Source: Apostichopus japonicus
Taxonomy: Eukaryota; Echinodermata; Holothuroidea; Aspidochirotida; Stichopodidae
Assembly: GCF_037975245.1 (NCBI RefSeq)
Contig: NC_092561.1
Span: 20,333,508 to 20,397,507, forward strand
Reading direction: 5' to 3'
DNA: 64,000 nucleotides
Below, in pieces: positions 13,201 through 28,200 of this stretch; the stretch's first letter is position 1; the number at the start of each line of letters is the position of its first letter. Under the pieces are notes generated by a model, which saw only the letters and a program-made list of their open reading frames with translations, made no database searches and had not been told where the DNA came from. A program made the translations under genes and the position numbers.

Positions 13201-16200
13201 TGGCAACAAAGAATTGAACCATAATAATAATAATATTTAGCATCATCAACCTTCACACATGGGATGGCTACACTCTATTGATGTCTAAAAGACATTTATT
13301 GTTTTAGAATCAGGGCATCCACGATACCGACCTAACTTAAAAGTCTATCATATGCAAGACATTCAAAGTCTTCCAAGTGGTTGTAGTGTTTCAAGAATAA
13401 AGGTTTATTGAAATTTCATAACATTTTCAAAACTAGCAGAATGATATTTCAGTTATTACTTTGTTACTACTTTGCTCTAGGTGATATAATTGTGCTGGAT
13501 CATATAATAGTTTTCATTATATTTTGTTTTTGTCAGAACATTGAGGTGGATATTCTCAATACAGTGAAGAACCTTGTGATCTATGTAGATGATGCATCTC
13601 AATTTATCAAGTAAGTTTATTGGTTTCTACTGAAGCCTAAGCCTATCCAATTAAGTTATGTGCAGTCACCATCATTGCCATGTAATTACATTTGTCGGCT
13701 CAGCAAGATCATGAGACGATAAATAAACATGACCCAGAACTGGATAGAAATGTCAATGATTGTTATCTTGTTACTGATTGCAGTCCTTACAGCACAGGTG
13801 AGCAATTAATAAGAATAATAAAATGTATTTAGTAAGTGCAACAGTTCCAAAACATGATCAAAGGTGCTATTACAAAATAAAAACAATTAAAAAAAAGCAT
13901 GGCCCAGGAGCTGCATGCATATTTTCTGTGGCCCATTAGAAGGGTTCCAAAAGCTATTCATGTAGCCTGTGGAACCTAATTATATTGGAGTGAAGTTTAT
14001 ATAAACTGATTACAAATCAGTAAAATGAGAGGGCCTGATATTTCGATCCTAGCAGGATCTTCTTCAGAGACTAAGTGAGTTAGCACCCGCTTTGCACCCA
14101 GTTAAATACCGGATTAGCCTCTGAAGAAGATCCTGCTAGGATCGAAACATCAGGCACTCTATAAACCTTTTACAAAGTTAACTACACAGGATTTTTGCAG
14201 AAGACCAGCAGTTTGCTAAATGTTTCTTCTCTGTTTGATCATGAACCAACTGATGCAATGAATTACATTGAATGACCGAAAGGAAAATGTATAATATATA
14301 GATTTGATGATGTATTTATATAGGGTTTGAAACCTACTTGTGATAGTAAGAGATGGAGAATTTTGAGATCCCTCATTTTCTGTGTATTGCAGTGGTATTC
14401 AACTTTACTTTATTCATGAGAGTAGGTGCACCATGTACCGTTAGAGTCTGTGAAGAGGGTACAAAATTTCACTGTGGTATGCAATATCGATTTCATACCC
14501 ACTCCTAACTTACAGTGTGTTCACAAACACTTTGAACTTTTTGAGACATTACTGATTTGCAATAATTGATCAGAGGTAATGAAACATTTGCTTTTTTCTG
14601 TCTGTTGTGAAGTGAGATTAATAATAATTATTTAAGAGCTGATAGTTTAGACTGCATTAGTGTAATTTGAAACCACAAGTCAAAGAAACGTTATAAGTTG
14701 TAGGTGTATGGCAGGGGAAAGTGTAATTAAGAAGTTTTCTTATGGTGCCGTAGAGAATTATTTTTATAGGCCAAAACAAAAACAAAAGAAGCAACTGCAG
14801 AATATTTCTCAGTTATAAGCTCAATAAATTCCATGATGTTAAATATATTCATTCAAACGTATTGCAAAATGATTTCAATAAAGACTGATTTTCATCTCTC
14901 TGCATTATCTTGCAGCAAGCTGTCAAAGTGCTTCCAGCGACTCTCGTTTAGAACTTCTCGCAAAGTTCTCTGTGATGTCATCAGCGCCATGGCAACCAGA
15001 CTGCCAGAGATGGCCGAGTCAGCCAAGTTCGTTCAGGATTTGAACTCCTGGGACAAGAAACGCCTGGACGAGCCGGATTATTCGAAACGGATTAGTACAT
15101 TTAATCTGGCCAATCGGAAGGTTGAACAGATGAAGGATGTGGACACAACCTTTTTGCAGTTGATGTTGGACAACGCCTTCTACTTTGTTGTGAAGGTAAG
15201 TCAATGTCTCCCCCTTTGCTTCTAACTTAAGAGTTGTTCATGGAAGTAGTGAAGATTCTTTCTAGTTTTCGTGTCAACCAAATTAGCAAATGAAATAAAC
15301 AGCTCAAAAGAGAGTGGAGAGTGGAGGAGAACCAGAAACAAGGAAATTCTTCCCTTACTCTAAGGAAAGTAACACTTTTAAGTAAATTTTGGGCTGATCT
15401 ATAATTAATATTTTGACAAAATACAGACCATTATGAATCTCGAGTAATTTCTATTCGTGAATATCTTCTTCAGATGGATGAAATGTCGATGCGAGATAAC
15501 AGCAGCTTCTTCCTCATTAACTTCATCCAACATTCTGCCTCTCTCGAGTCTGGCAGAGGAGCCATCGAAAACCTGATCCACAGTAAATACCTTCCGTCTC
15601 TCAAGGAGGGAGTCAAATCTCGGAGAGAGGTACATGATTAAAAGATGATGAATTGCAACAGATTTAATCCTTAAATGAGTTTATCTACAGTTATCTCAAT
15701 CTATGTAGGTTATTTGTTTGTTTTCTTTGTTTGCATGTTTGTGAACATGGGGCTAGGGGTGGGGGCAAAATAATCCAGGAAATGGAATAAGTTAAGTCTT
15801 GTGTAACAGTTGTTAGGTTTAATGAAGTTTGAATGGCGGCGAATGTGGATGTTTTGTGTTCGACACAAATATGTCTCTATGCGCATCTTTCAAGTTGGAA
15901 GTAGTTTGCCTATATCCACACCATTTTGCGTGCTGGTGAATTATTCCCGAGGTCTTTTAGTTTCGTTCTGTCAAGAAATATTAATATTTGACAGATATGA
16001 TCATTAAATAATATCAAGTAATTAGGTTTGCCACAGTAGTGTTAAGGTACCTTATTCAGTGAATACTCAGTAGTGCTGTAGTTGTTTAACTTGCCTCAGT
16101 TTTACAGAGAATAAAATAAAAACTTTTAGACTTTAATGCGGCAGTCTTTATACATCTACTTTGTAGTGGATAATTAGCAGTTTTTTTTTTATTAATGAAA

Positions 16201-19200
16201 AAAAGTAAATAGTAACATTTTTCTTTTGAGATAAACCTACTTGATGTTTTCCCGGTTTTTTCTTTCTTTTGCCTTTATTCAGAGCACCCGTCACGAATGC
16301 ATAGCGATTCTGTCCGGAGTCATCAAACATTATCCTCACCTCGATGTATTCGACAAGATGACCGTCCTCCACGACAAAGACAAAGAGCGGGATTTCTATG
16401 AAAACATCCGCCACATTCAGGTAAACATCGCTGCTTTGAGGAAAAAAGTATGTGACGTAAATTTCCTTTCCAAAATTGTCATCAATCCTGTAACGTTAAT
16501 AAATTCTAATGCTGCGATGCTCTTTTTGTTCAATTCTTAAAGTATAACTCTTATATCTAGGGAGCATGAACTTTCTAAAATATTAATCAAAGTTTTGTCC
16601 CAAATTTACACTTTGATATTTTTGTTATCGTCAGATCCATCGAAGGGTGAGAGCACTCCGTAAGCTCGCCAAGCACTGCAGGCAGTCAGAACTGGACGTT
16701 AAAGGAGTTCGGAATTTTCTGTTGCCATTGGTAACAGGGGTGATCTTTGACCCCGTCTTGGTGGCCAAGAATGAGAATGTGGTCCTGGAAGCCATAGACT
16801 GTATCGGTGCCATCGCTGGGATGATGCCGTGGGGCACGTATTTTATTTTATTCAAGCAGTTTCTGAGGTTGCTTCTGAGGAGCGTTGACCAACAGAAGAT
16901 TGCTGTGAGGTGAGATTATGGTCTGAGCGTTCATGCTTAGATAGCTCAGGTTTGACAGCAGTGTATAGTGGTTTCTATTTCTGATGTTGTTGAGATCACC
17001 ATGCCAACTTTAACTTGTTGTTGAAATCATTAACGTGTTGTTGATATCATCATGCTAATTTTAACTTGTTGTTGAAATCATCATGCTAACTTTAACTTGT
17101 TGTTGAAATCATTAACATGTTGTTGAAATCATCATGCTAATTTTAGCTTGATAACTTTAACTAATGATGTAAGATTTTCACCTTCATTGACTTTGAGATA
17201 ATTATATCATCTTAACGATGTAAAGAAATAAACCGTGTGATAAACTTATCAATAATGGATTACATTCTGTACAATTGTGAAATTAAAATTGAATTTATGG
17301 TGACTAAGTGAGTTGTTAAAAAAATGTTTATTTCACAAAGTAAACAAGAAATTAATACATAATGATGTTTTTTATTAAAAATTATTAAAATTTCATTAGC
17401 AAGATTAGAAGACGTGTTATTTCTTTGGTTTGGTTGTTTTGATTGAGCGATTTAAATTTCGTTGCAGACTTCTAGTGGCAGTCTTGGAAGCATTTCATTT
17501 TGATCTTACCACTTCCGAGTACCTCCCACGAGAACAGCCAGGATTCTTGTCGGAAGTCGATTTAGACGGAAATGGAGAGGTCAAGAAAGATGGCGTAGAG
17601 GATGACAAAAGTAAGACAGAGGAAAGTTTGGAGGAGCAAGACGAACCGGAGAAGGACGAGGAGGAGATGGAAGATGAGGAGTCAAAGGTCACCGAAAATG
17701 TTAAAGATCAAGCCACCAGGATTCACAAGACCATCCTAAACAGCGTCTTACCGAAGCTGATGGAAATATTCTCTGAGAGGGTATGTTTCTATCCGACTTT
17801 CGTCACTGTCAAATTGAACTATCTGTAATTATAAAATAATTTAATAAACCATGATGTTTAGGATGTGGCAATGTTCTGTCAGTTTATTTGTCCAAAACAT
17901 AATATATTTAAATAATTTGGGTTACCCCCCTCAGTCTAACTCAGAGATCCATCCAACCGATATGTCGTTTCTAATTAGTGAGGAGAAATCAATGGATTTT
18001 ATTCCAATACATTTTGCAGATTTCATGCATAATTTTCTTGTCACTCCTGGTGCACAGTTCATGTTTTCTCTCAAATGTTGTTGATTCTATCACCGTACAA
18101 TAGCAACCTTAACAGAAAAAGGAAGCATTAGAAACAGGAAGCATTAGAAGATCCTGTTAAGATGAAGATGTCAGAACTTTGAAATTTATAGGCTTTTATA
18201 TGAGAAAGAGAGTTTCACAGAATAGAAAAACAAAAACATCCCAAATTATTTCTTGTTAAGATAGCCTGTTAAGATATTATTTTGAATTAAGTAGTTATAT
18301 GGCTGTGGGCTTTGATCCTGGCTTAAGTTTCCTATTAAGAAGGCCTGTTTAAGTACTGTAGATGTCAGGTAGTTAGAGGGCCTGGGGCTGGATCCACTTT
18401 TCAGAGGTATACTGATAAAGATCCAGAACACAGTAATTGCTCTAGAACAAGTCAATAGATTAATAATTATTGCAGCATAAAGGTCACGCATATGATTAAT
18501 ATTTCACTGTCGGAGAGCTCTCATCTATGTGGATTAAACTATCGCTTTTTCTTTACAGACGAAGAGGGACGAACAGCACAAAGTAACCCGTGACAACGGA
18601 ATGGACGAAAATGAGATTCTGAGGATACCGTTGACCGTTGCCATGGTGAAACTCATCAAGGAGTTACCTCACAATGCAGTAAACACTCACCTACCAAGGT
18701 AAAATGCTTTGTTTTGCTGAAATTTGTATTTGCCATTTCAGAAGCAGTAACTATACATTTTGATGGATATATTTCTGGTTACAAGAAATGACTAAGAAAT
18801 GTTTTACTTTCATACAAGTAAATGCTAATATTGTAGCAACTCTTTAGTGAAGGATCTTGCTGTATTAATAACTACACTTAGTTGTATCACAAAATTTTGG
18901 AAATTGCAAAATTCCTTAAAATGTCCATCAATATCCTGGAGCCTGAGATTTTGAATCTGGTTGAGAGACAAATTGGCAGAGAATATTTTATTGATGATCA
19001 TGGATTGAGCTAAGATTATTTGAGTTCTGGTCTCCATTTGAATGTTAAAATGTCTAGAATTATTCCCCTAACTACTGGTGTACCTTTAGTAGCCTTTGTA
19101 ACCCCAATTGGCAACTGCTGAATGGAAAGTTATCAATTCCTGATTGGTACTGTTTAGTGAGAATGGGTAACTTTAAATGCTGACAGCAGCCTAAGCAGCT

Positions 19201-22200
19201 AGGTCATGTCCTAAGACAAACATTTTTTTCTCCCTTTGACTAGTATTGTTTATTAAGATTTTGAAATATGATATCACAAGAATTATTCACGGACATTACC
19301 CATGAAAGTCTCACCAGTAAAGTGGATATTACACTTCAGGGGTCTGCAAACTCTAAGGCCCATGACCCAGGAGCGTCCATGAGAACTACACCATGACCCA
19401 CCAGACCCACACCCCTCAGAATCAACTCTCAGAACACATGAAAAGCTAGCTTTGAGCATCGACGTCGACAAACCCCACAGAACTGTAGACCAAATTTCTG
19501 GCATGTGAAGAAATCCTGCTATGGCCATTTTGCAGACTGTCCCTACATGTACATGACACCTGACTCATCATTCTTGCTGATAATGTCTTGACAACCTAAG
19601 TATTCTGAAATATGTGATCATGAATCATTGTGAAGAAGTATTGCTCTTGTTTGACTTCCTAGTTACAACATTCTTGCTTCTGTGTGTCTATCCTAACACA
19701 CAAATGTATGTGGTAATTCACACCTTCATCTATTCTTTACACAGTATTGTCCTGAAAGTCTGTAACATTCTCAAGCATAGGATCATGAATATCAGAGACA
19801 TCGCTCGAGATTGCCTCATCAAGATCCTTCACAGTGCAGGAGTGGATTATTTCGATGGTATCCTACACCAGATGAACAATACACTCACCAGAGGGTATCA
19901 GGTATGAAAATATCGAAGAAAAAGTAACAATTTTAGCAAGATTTATCACCCTTAATATCAAAAACATCAATTTATCTGTACACTTTGATCTTCTCCTTAT
20001 CCCATTCATATTTTGAAGGAAACAATATTTCCATTTTTTTCAGTTCAAAATTCTTGGGTAGTATTAGTTGTTCAAATTTCTCATTGAACAAGATTAGATT
20101 TTCAACCAAGGCTGGCAATTACTAAGATCTTCTTGAAGTCAGTCTGTCGGTAAAAACTAATATCGCACGTTATAGGAATGCAGTGATGTTGTAATTTCTG
20201 CTAGCAAGAGTTTAACCGAAACATTATATCTCACACTTGCACGTATAAGGTTTTGCACCTCAGCAAACTTTCAATGACCAGTCAAAGTAATTATTAGATA
20301 AAATTTGTTGATTTTTTAATAATGAAAATTTGTTGAATCTGGTAGAAAATGCTGTAGAGTTGTGAACACAATAAGACAGTAGCAACTTGATTACCAAGAC
20401 ACATTGGGGATCAGAAGGTTGTCCCTATCTGAAAACCAAATTGGAACAAAATGGAGGAAAGTAATTTAATGGTAGAATTTCATATACTTTTGTGAGATTT
20501 TGCTACTGAATTGAAGAAGAATAAATGCATTTTAAACTCTATTGTAAAAGACTGATATTTAATCTTATATGCAATTGTGTCATTTTTTTCTTGATCACCA
20601 ATATTTTATAAGACTTGCGATATGAAATATGTGAATTATCCAACCATATATAATAAGTATTAAAGTTCATCATTGGTTCCAGAGGATTCCAGGACACCCT
20701 TTGAAAGACACATCTGGATATTAAATAAAACTTCTGCTGCGAGCTTTTCCATTGTTTGAAAATATTTTGCCATTTCTTTATTTATGATATTTGTTTTATA
20801 TATCAGGTTCATGTTCTTGGCTATTCTGTTCATGCTCTGATCAAAAGCATCCCGAATCTGAAATCAGGTGATCTGGATAAATCATTGCCAATTCTCATAA
20901 AGGTAAGTTGATCCATATTAAAATGGACAAATTATAAATTTTATATCATATTTTAAAAATGTTTCTTTCTGTGGTAACAACACTTGACAAGTGTATGTTG
21001 CAATTTAATGAGGTGAAAAGGTTTGTCATTGCCAGAGTTCCAAACAACAATGTAATATATCACTATCATGCTTCTAGTTAATACTTAATCTTTCCCCATT
21101 ACACATAAACTTGTCTTGATAAATACTTCCTTTGCTTTCAAATTACATTTGGTAGCTTTATCATTCGGGTGCAACTTTGAGACTTCCTGTTTTATACCAC
21201 TTTTCAAGAAAGTTCAATGAATCTACTAAAATTGCAGCCATTCTCAAAGCCGATCTTTATTGTTCATCTAATGGATTAAGCAGAGCAAATCATATTTACA
21301 AGTAGTTTGTCTGTATTTATCAGTGGCTGTGATGTCACCATTTTATTCGGTTTCATAATACTGCACATGAAAGTATATAATATTCCATATGTTTAATCTA
21401 CTTCACATCATTTATTACTTACCTCCATCGGTTGCAGATACTGAACGGAGAATTATTTGGAGATTTATCGGAAGAGAAGGAAGTAGCTGCCATCATCAGC
21501 AAAGTGCCGGAAGCGAAGGGAACCAGATCGTACGACTGCTACGAAATTATCGGAAAGGTTATCGGCGAAGGTGCCTTGACAATGCTAATCCTTCCTTTAA
21601 AGGAGGTGTGTTAATTACTTTAGTTCACTAATTAATGCCAATATGCTTCATTCCTTTGTCTTCTTTAATTTGCATAAAAAATTAGATTCTTTTTGAATTA
21701 ACAATGGTTTTATAATGGGCTATATTTTTGTGGTTAAGCAGCTGCTATGTCCACTGAGTTTGATATAATGCCAAGGATGACAACTTAAGATACAAATTTG
21801 ATTGTAATATTCTGTAGACCAATGTTACAATACAGACCCCTGTCTTAAAAATTGAATTTCTGAGACACTTTTAATATTTGGGAAATATATTTTTGAAAGT
21901 CCAAGTAAGCAACTTCAGTATAAAAAAGTTTGGAAAGAGTAAGAAATAAAAAATAACCAAATGACACAGATTGTCCCTCGTCACTTTCAAGATGATTTGT
22001 TCATGATAAGCTTCATTGCTAAATCAATTCATATTGCACAATTTCATTTGGTTCCCCCCCCAAAAAAAACAAAAAATAATTTAATAAATAACTGATAAAG
22101 TCAAGCGAAATTTGAAAATAAATCTGTTTTCCATTTCTACTCCAGCTTCTAGATACCACTCATAGTCACAAAGTTGTGAACAAGGTTCGAGAGGTGCTGC

Positions 22201-25200
22201 GAAGGTTTTCCATTGGACTGGTTGCCAATAGCGCCCTCAGTGTTGAGTCATTGATGATATTCATTCACGGGCTGGCAAGCGATACCTTGCATCTGGTAAC
22301 CTCGTTTGAAAAGTATGTTTTGATTAATCAACTTCAAGTTAAAATATAAATGAAATGGAAGATATCTTAACCACGAACTTGCAGGTAGCAGTGACTTTCT
22401 CAGGGTTCCATTCCATCTCCAGAGATTCAAGACAAAGTCATTGGGGGTTACATGATCTCAGACATTCTTTTTTTTATAAGGTTTTCTGTCGTTATTGGGA
22501 TGTTTATTTTCTGTAATGCCAACTGTTTTCCAAGTGGATACAAGTGCGAAACAAATTCATTTTATAACTGTTATTATTATTATTATTGGCATTACAGAAA
22601 ATAAACATTCCAAACACAGAAAACCTTTATAGAAAAGTGAAGCACATGTGGTACAAAAATGTCATATTTTGAATTGATTATTAAGTTCTCAGCCTTGTGT
22701 TTGAAGGAAGCTTTGAATTTTGTGATATCTCCCATATGGAATAAGATTTTTTTCTTAGCTGATCGGGGAAGTTTTCTATGACAGTTAATCTCTATCACAT
22801 TAATAAATGACAGTTGGGTTTGTTCCTCCTTTGACTTTGGTAATAGAGTGTGATGTGAGAGGATGTTTCATCCTATAGAGATAAATGGGTACTAAGTATA
22901 TTTGATCACATTCCAGGTTAAGTTTAGCCCTATTTTCTTCCCCGTCTTCTCCGTCTCAGAGCTAAAGCAGCCCTGCGGCCACCACCAGATCCAAGGCTAC
23001 AGCCTCCTAGTGTCTACCTACTTCCAGCCAAGCCTAAGAGATGGGGAGAGTCAGCTCATATGGGCAGAAAGACCAACATGCATGTACTCATGGAATTTGG
23101 CCTTTTGGTAAAGTAAACTCTAGCTAGATTTGTGTTTGAAATTTAATTGTCTAGGAACATCCGAAGTAGCACAATGATGTGATTAAAATCATATCATGGT
23201 AATTGTGGATTTAACTGCTTGATTTGAAAGTTCCTTGAAATGAATGCTTTACTGTTTTGTAGGGTAAAACCAAATGAAACAAGGAGTTGATGCCTCCAGC
23301 CTGGTTTCTGGACTGACACATTCAGTTAAAGAAAATTGGGAAATACACTTATTGATAGCTGGATAGTTGGTGTAAGGCAGGACTTGTAACCACAATATCA
23401 CTGGTTCAAACTGGCTCTAACTAATAATATCTTGAATGTACACAAATTCATTGATAATTCCCCAGCCATACTTTAGTGGTCAAGATTTAGGGTATGAGAA
23501 CTGTGCGCTATTTAGTCTAGTCCAGTATTCTGCAAGAGAGCGATAAAGGTGTCATGCATTGGTAGACAATGTGATACTTTAGATAAATTGAAGAGAAAAA
23601 TACTGTTGGTTAAGGCATGTTACACTTCTGTTACACCTCATTCTAAACTATGTCAGATCACCGGCATTAGACTTTTCTCTTTGCTCGAGTCTTCACACCC
23701 TTTAAAACCCTCATCTCAATATTTTGTTCTTAAATCAAGGTATAGTTGTCCATATGTAAAATATTTTGCTAGGTTAATCACCCTTCCTTTCACCGAGAAG
23801 TGTATCGTAGTCAGTGGACCGTAATATCGTCATGCAAAATCTTCTTCTAAGCTTTACTTCTGCTTTTATATAATTGTTGTTGGGGGAGTCCTTGAAATGC
23901 GTTAATTCGCGCAAAGGAAAAATGACAGACTCTTGCCGTTAAATTGCTAGATGATGACATCACTAACTCTACTGTTGCCAGATGCAATCATAAATGATGA
24001 AAGTCTGTTCTGTACCACTAGGTCAGAACTACATCTTATCAGTATTTTTGTACCTTGGAAAATTTGTCTTTAAACCTAGTCAAATTGATGTATAAGTGTA
24101 TTTGTTATGCAAATTTCAGCTCCTACACAACGCTTTGAAAAGCTCAAAGTTATCACCGAGCAAAGAGCTCCATCTGAGGATGTTGGACCCATTTGTAGAT
24201 ATCCTTACCAAAGCTCTGGGAGCCAAGACCAATGTGGTAAGAATGTCGTAAAGTTCGTTTTTTTTTTTCATTGTAAACACAGACAAGATCATGTCAGCTT
24301 GTTGTTAGTTTCAGAATTTGTCTCTATGTTCTAACTTGGTATCTCTCTGACTGAGCGTTGGGTTGTATTCAATTTTCTTTTTTACTTCATTTGGCATTGA
24401 CTGGTGTGTCTGTCATTAATGGAGTGATATAGTGAAACAGACCTCTGTCATTGAATAGTTTAAACCAAAGACTAGCATGTTGGTCATAAGTAAATTCAAA
24501 GTAACATTGAGTTAATTAGAGTAACATTCTGGTAGATTACAATTAACATTCATGTTAATTTAAAGTAACATTCAGGTAAGTCACATTCAGGTGTCAGGGA
24601 GACAGGATTAATCTGGAGGGTGGGGAGTGGTGGAGGGGGGAAGGACACAAACTTCGAGAAGCAGTGGACTTTTGTTTGACCTGAACAGGAAGCCATTATA
24701 GATAATAAAAGGGAAATTTAAATTGCAGAATTCATTAAAAGGGGATGTTGGGGGGGGGGGGGAACATTCCCTGTAACCCCAAGTTCTGCTGCTTCTGGTA
24801 ACATTAATAGCTAAAACCGAAGAACAGCCAGCTGGTCTCTGCAGCTGAAATTTGTAAATGGTACCAGCTCGCAGTGCACATGATGGTTGACAGCTAAATT
24901 GCTTTGACGTTGTAAAATGTATTTTTTATCATTGTACTTTAAATTTTTAAGATGAACTCAATGGCCGCTTTGTCGCTACAAATCATAATTGCAGGAAAGG
25001 CTTTAATAGCATCCAACACCTCCACCCCTTCTGCACCCCTTCCGCACCCCTTCTGCACCCCTTCCGCACCCATTCTGCACTCAACAGACCGTTGCTCTCA
25101 ACATAATGATATGAAAGAGTAACAACAGACTATGGTCCTTGTTGTATTCTTTAGGTCGTCAGTGTATCTGTTCGGTGTTTGACCAACATGCTCAGATTCC

Positions 25201-28200
25201 CTCTGCCATCATTGGAGACGACATCGGAAGAAATCACAAAGTCACTCTTCCATCTCCTAAAGAAACATGCAGGAGCAGGTGTGACCAAAGGAGAGAACTT
25301 GGAACTTATTACTAATACATTTAAGGTAAGCACTACTGCTATGCTATTATTTAGTCAAGTCCAAATTACACTATTTTCCAACAAAAACAGAATCAATTCC
25401 CTCCCCCCCAAAAAAAACCACAACTTGGTCAATCAGCAAATACTGCCATATTTTACATATTTTTTGCATACCATCAAAAAATACTTTTAGCAGTAGATAT
25501 AAAGCAGTTTGCTAACAGGAATTTCTCTCTATGCATTTGTAAACTTATTGGAAACTCCCTCGTTTTGCTCCGTTGGGAGCGAATAACTAAACAAATTGCA
25601 GCATGCATGAAGTCAAGATTTAATGCGGATAATGTTCAATACGTTGTTTTCACAGGCAGTGACGGTGCTTGTCAGAGATGTAAAGCACCACAAGATCAAC
25701 GAGAAACAGCTTCAAGTCCTCCTGGCCTATGCCGAGGAGGATATTAATGACTACACCAGGCAGGCCACAGCATTCACCCTGCTAAAGGTAGGTATCTGTT
25801 TAAACACCTAAATAAAAACTCAGAACAGAGCAAAGAAATTGATTTAATCCGGTAATTTCAAATTATTATCACAATTTTATTTAAAAATCTATGAGAATAG
25901 GACTAACCATAACAGTGAACAGTTCTGTTTAGTTTTTGTTACCAAACAGAAATCGGTGTTTTAAGGTTCACCAGTGTTCCTCTGCTGTATGTGAATATGT
26001 TCTTGTTCAACTGAATTTATTTTGCGTTTTGAGATGTACAGTACTCCAACATGACAGTGGATATCTGTATCACAGAACCCTGTTTCATCTCACAGATATG
26101 CTCATCTCACATATCACTAGCTATCTTAACTCTACATCGTTCGCAAAAGGTGCTCTTCCTTGCAATTTTTTGCCTCGAAAATTGAAGTCTATCCTTTGAA
26201 CTGTATATTAAGTCCACACTCATATGATAGAGTGCCTTCCAGGATGTTACTCATAGATATCTTCAAAACTAGATTTTGTATTAAATGTTTCACTGTCAGA
26301 AACTCTTTATCTGTGATTTTATCAATATCTACTTGTCGTATAGTTCTTAGCTTTATTGCAATAATATGGATAGTGTTTAGGTCTATTAAGGTTTATGGCA
26401 ATTCACCATTGATTGTTAATCTGTTTATGGTAATATCTCATTCCCATCACACACAGCATTGGCTTTTCCAAACGTCAGTCTTAAAAATAACAAATCAATT
26501 CCATTACAGGCCATTCTGTTTAAGAAGCTAGTGGTCCCCGAAATACATGAAGTGGTACGTAAGATTCGCCAACTGGCCATTACCTCAGAGACACCGTCCA
26601 TCAGGGCCCAGTGCAGACAGGTGGACCTCCAATACCTCTTAGATTACCCCCTCGGGAGGAAAATCAAAACCCCCCTAGAGTTTTATGTCAGCCAGCTAAG
26701 CTACCAGGTGGAATCTGGAAGACGCTCAGCTCTGGATATGTTAATGACCATGTTCAACACATTCCCTCAGGTACGTTTAATGGTTGTTAGGTTGTCAGCT
26801 CGGGATATGTTGGTAACTATGGTCAATGCTTTCCCTGATTTGGTAGAACTGTAGTTGTTACCATGGTAACGGCCATGCATGTGTTAATGACCATGCTCAA
26901 CACTTTCCCTCACGTACGTTTGATAGTAGTTTGGTTGTCAGCTCGGGATTTGTTGGTAACAATGTGCAACGCATTCCCTCAGGTATGAAAGGTAGTTGTT
27001 TCTATGGTAACAGCCATAGAAAACGTTATGGATCATGTTCAAAGCATTCAGTGAAATATGGACTGTAGCGTTTATTAGTACCAAGCCATGGATATGCTAA
27101 TGTCCATTTCCAACACATGTTCTGAGGTGTGTGAGATAATGGTTAGGCTATCTATTCTTTGTATATTCACCATGTTCAACACATTTCCTGAAGTATGTGC
27201 AACAACTACTTACAAATAGTATCAGCTCTGAATATATTTCTAATGTTTTCTTGCACGTCCTCAGGTCTTTATGATAGTGATCTTAAAGACAAGTGACATT
27301 TGTAAACTGTCTTGGTTTATTCATTTCTTTCTTTGTTTTTTTTTCTCACAGCCTCTTCTCTTGAAGTACGCTGGATTGTTCTTCATTCCGTTGTCAATAC
27401 GTCTGGTTAACGATGAATCTACTTCCTGCAGAAGATTGGCTGCTTCAACGCTTAAAACACTCCTGAAGAAGGTATAATAGGTTGTAAAGATATTGTCACT
27501 GACATATCCCATTACATCATAGCAGAATACTTAGCCTAACCTACTTTGTATATATAGATTGTAAATATATTGTCATTGACATCCCATTACATCATAGCAG
27601 AATACTTAGCCTAGCCTACTTTGTATATACAGATTGTAAATATATTGACATTGACATCCCATTACATCATAGCAGAATACTTAGCCTAGCCTACTTTGTA
27701 TATATAGATTGTAAATATATTGACATTGACATCCCATTACATCATAGCAGAATACTTAGCCTAGCCTACTTTGTATATATAGATTGTAAATATATTGACA
27801 TTGACATCCCATTACATCATAGCAGAATACTTAGCCTAGCCTACTTTGTATATAGTTTTTGTGATGAGATGAATAGGGTTTATAGTTCCACTTTAACAGC
27901 GACTATATAGGTAGCATTTTGTTTACCAAATGCAAATAGAAACCTGTTCATCATTTTGAGAGATTTAAAATATATATTTTCATATTATTTTATCCTTTAT
28001 TGAGCAATATGACAAGGTAGCACAAATTTAAGCTTTATGATGAGCATCTTCTCTCACAGAATTTTAGTAACATATTAGGTTGTTCCAAAGTTTCTATTTT
28101 CCAATTTGTTACACTCCACGATAGCTTGCAGACTTTGTAACATGGTGTATACACTCTTTGATCATTCTGTAACAAATCGATGAGATAAGTTATGATCTTT

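Noticed and set aside
23950-24080. Possible box C/D snoRNA in a UTP20 intron (TGATGA motifs at 23952 and 23995)
   Set aside because: No CTGA D box at a suitable distance and no terminal stem; chance motifs.
25936-26531. Overlapping 87- and 123-codon frames upstream of a UTP20 exon
   Set aside because: They run through intron into the exon at 26510 in other frames, with no domain or conserved residues.
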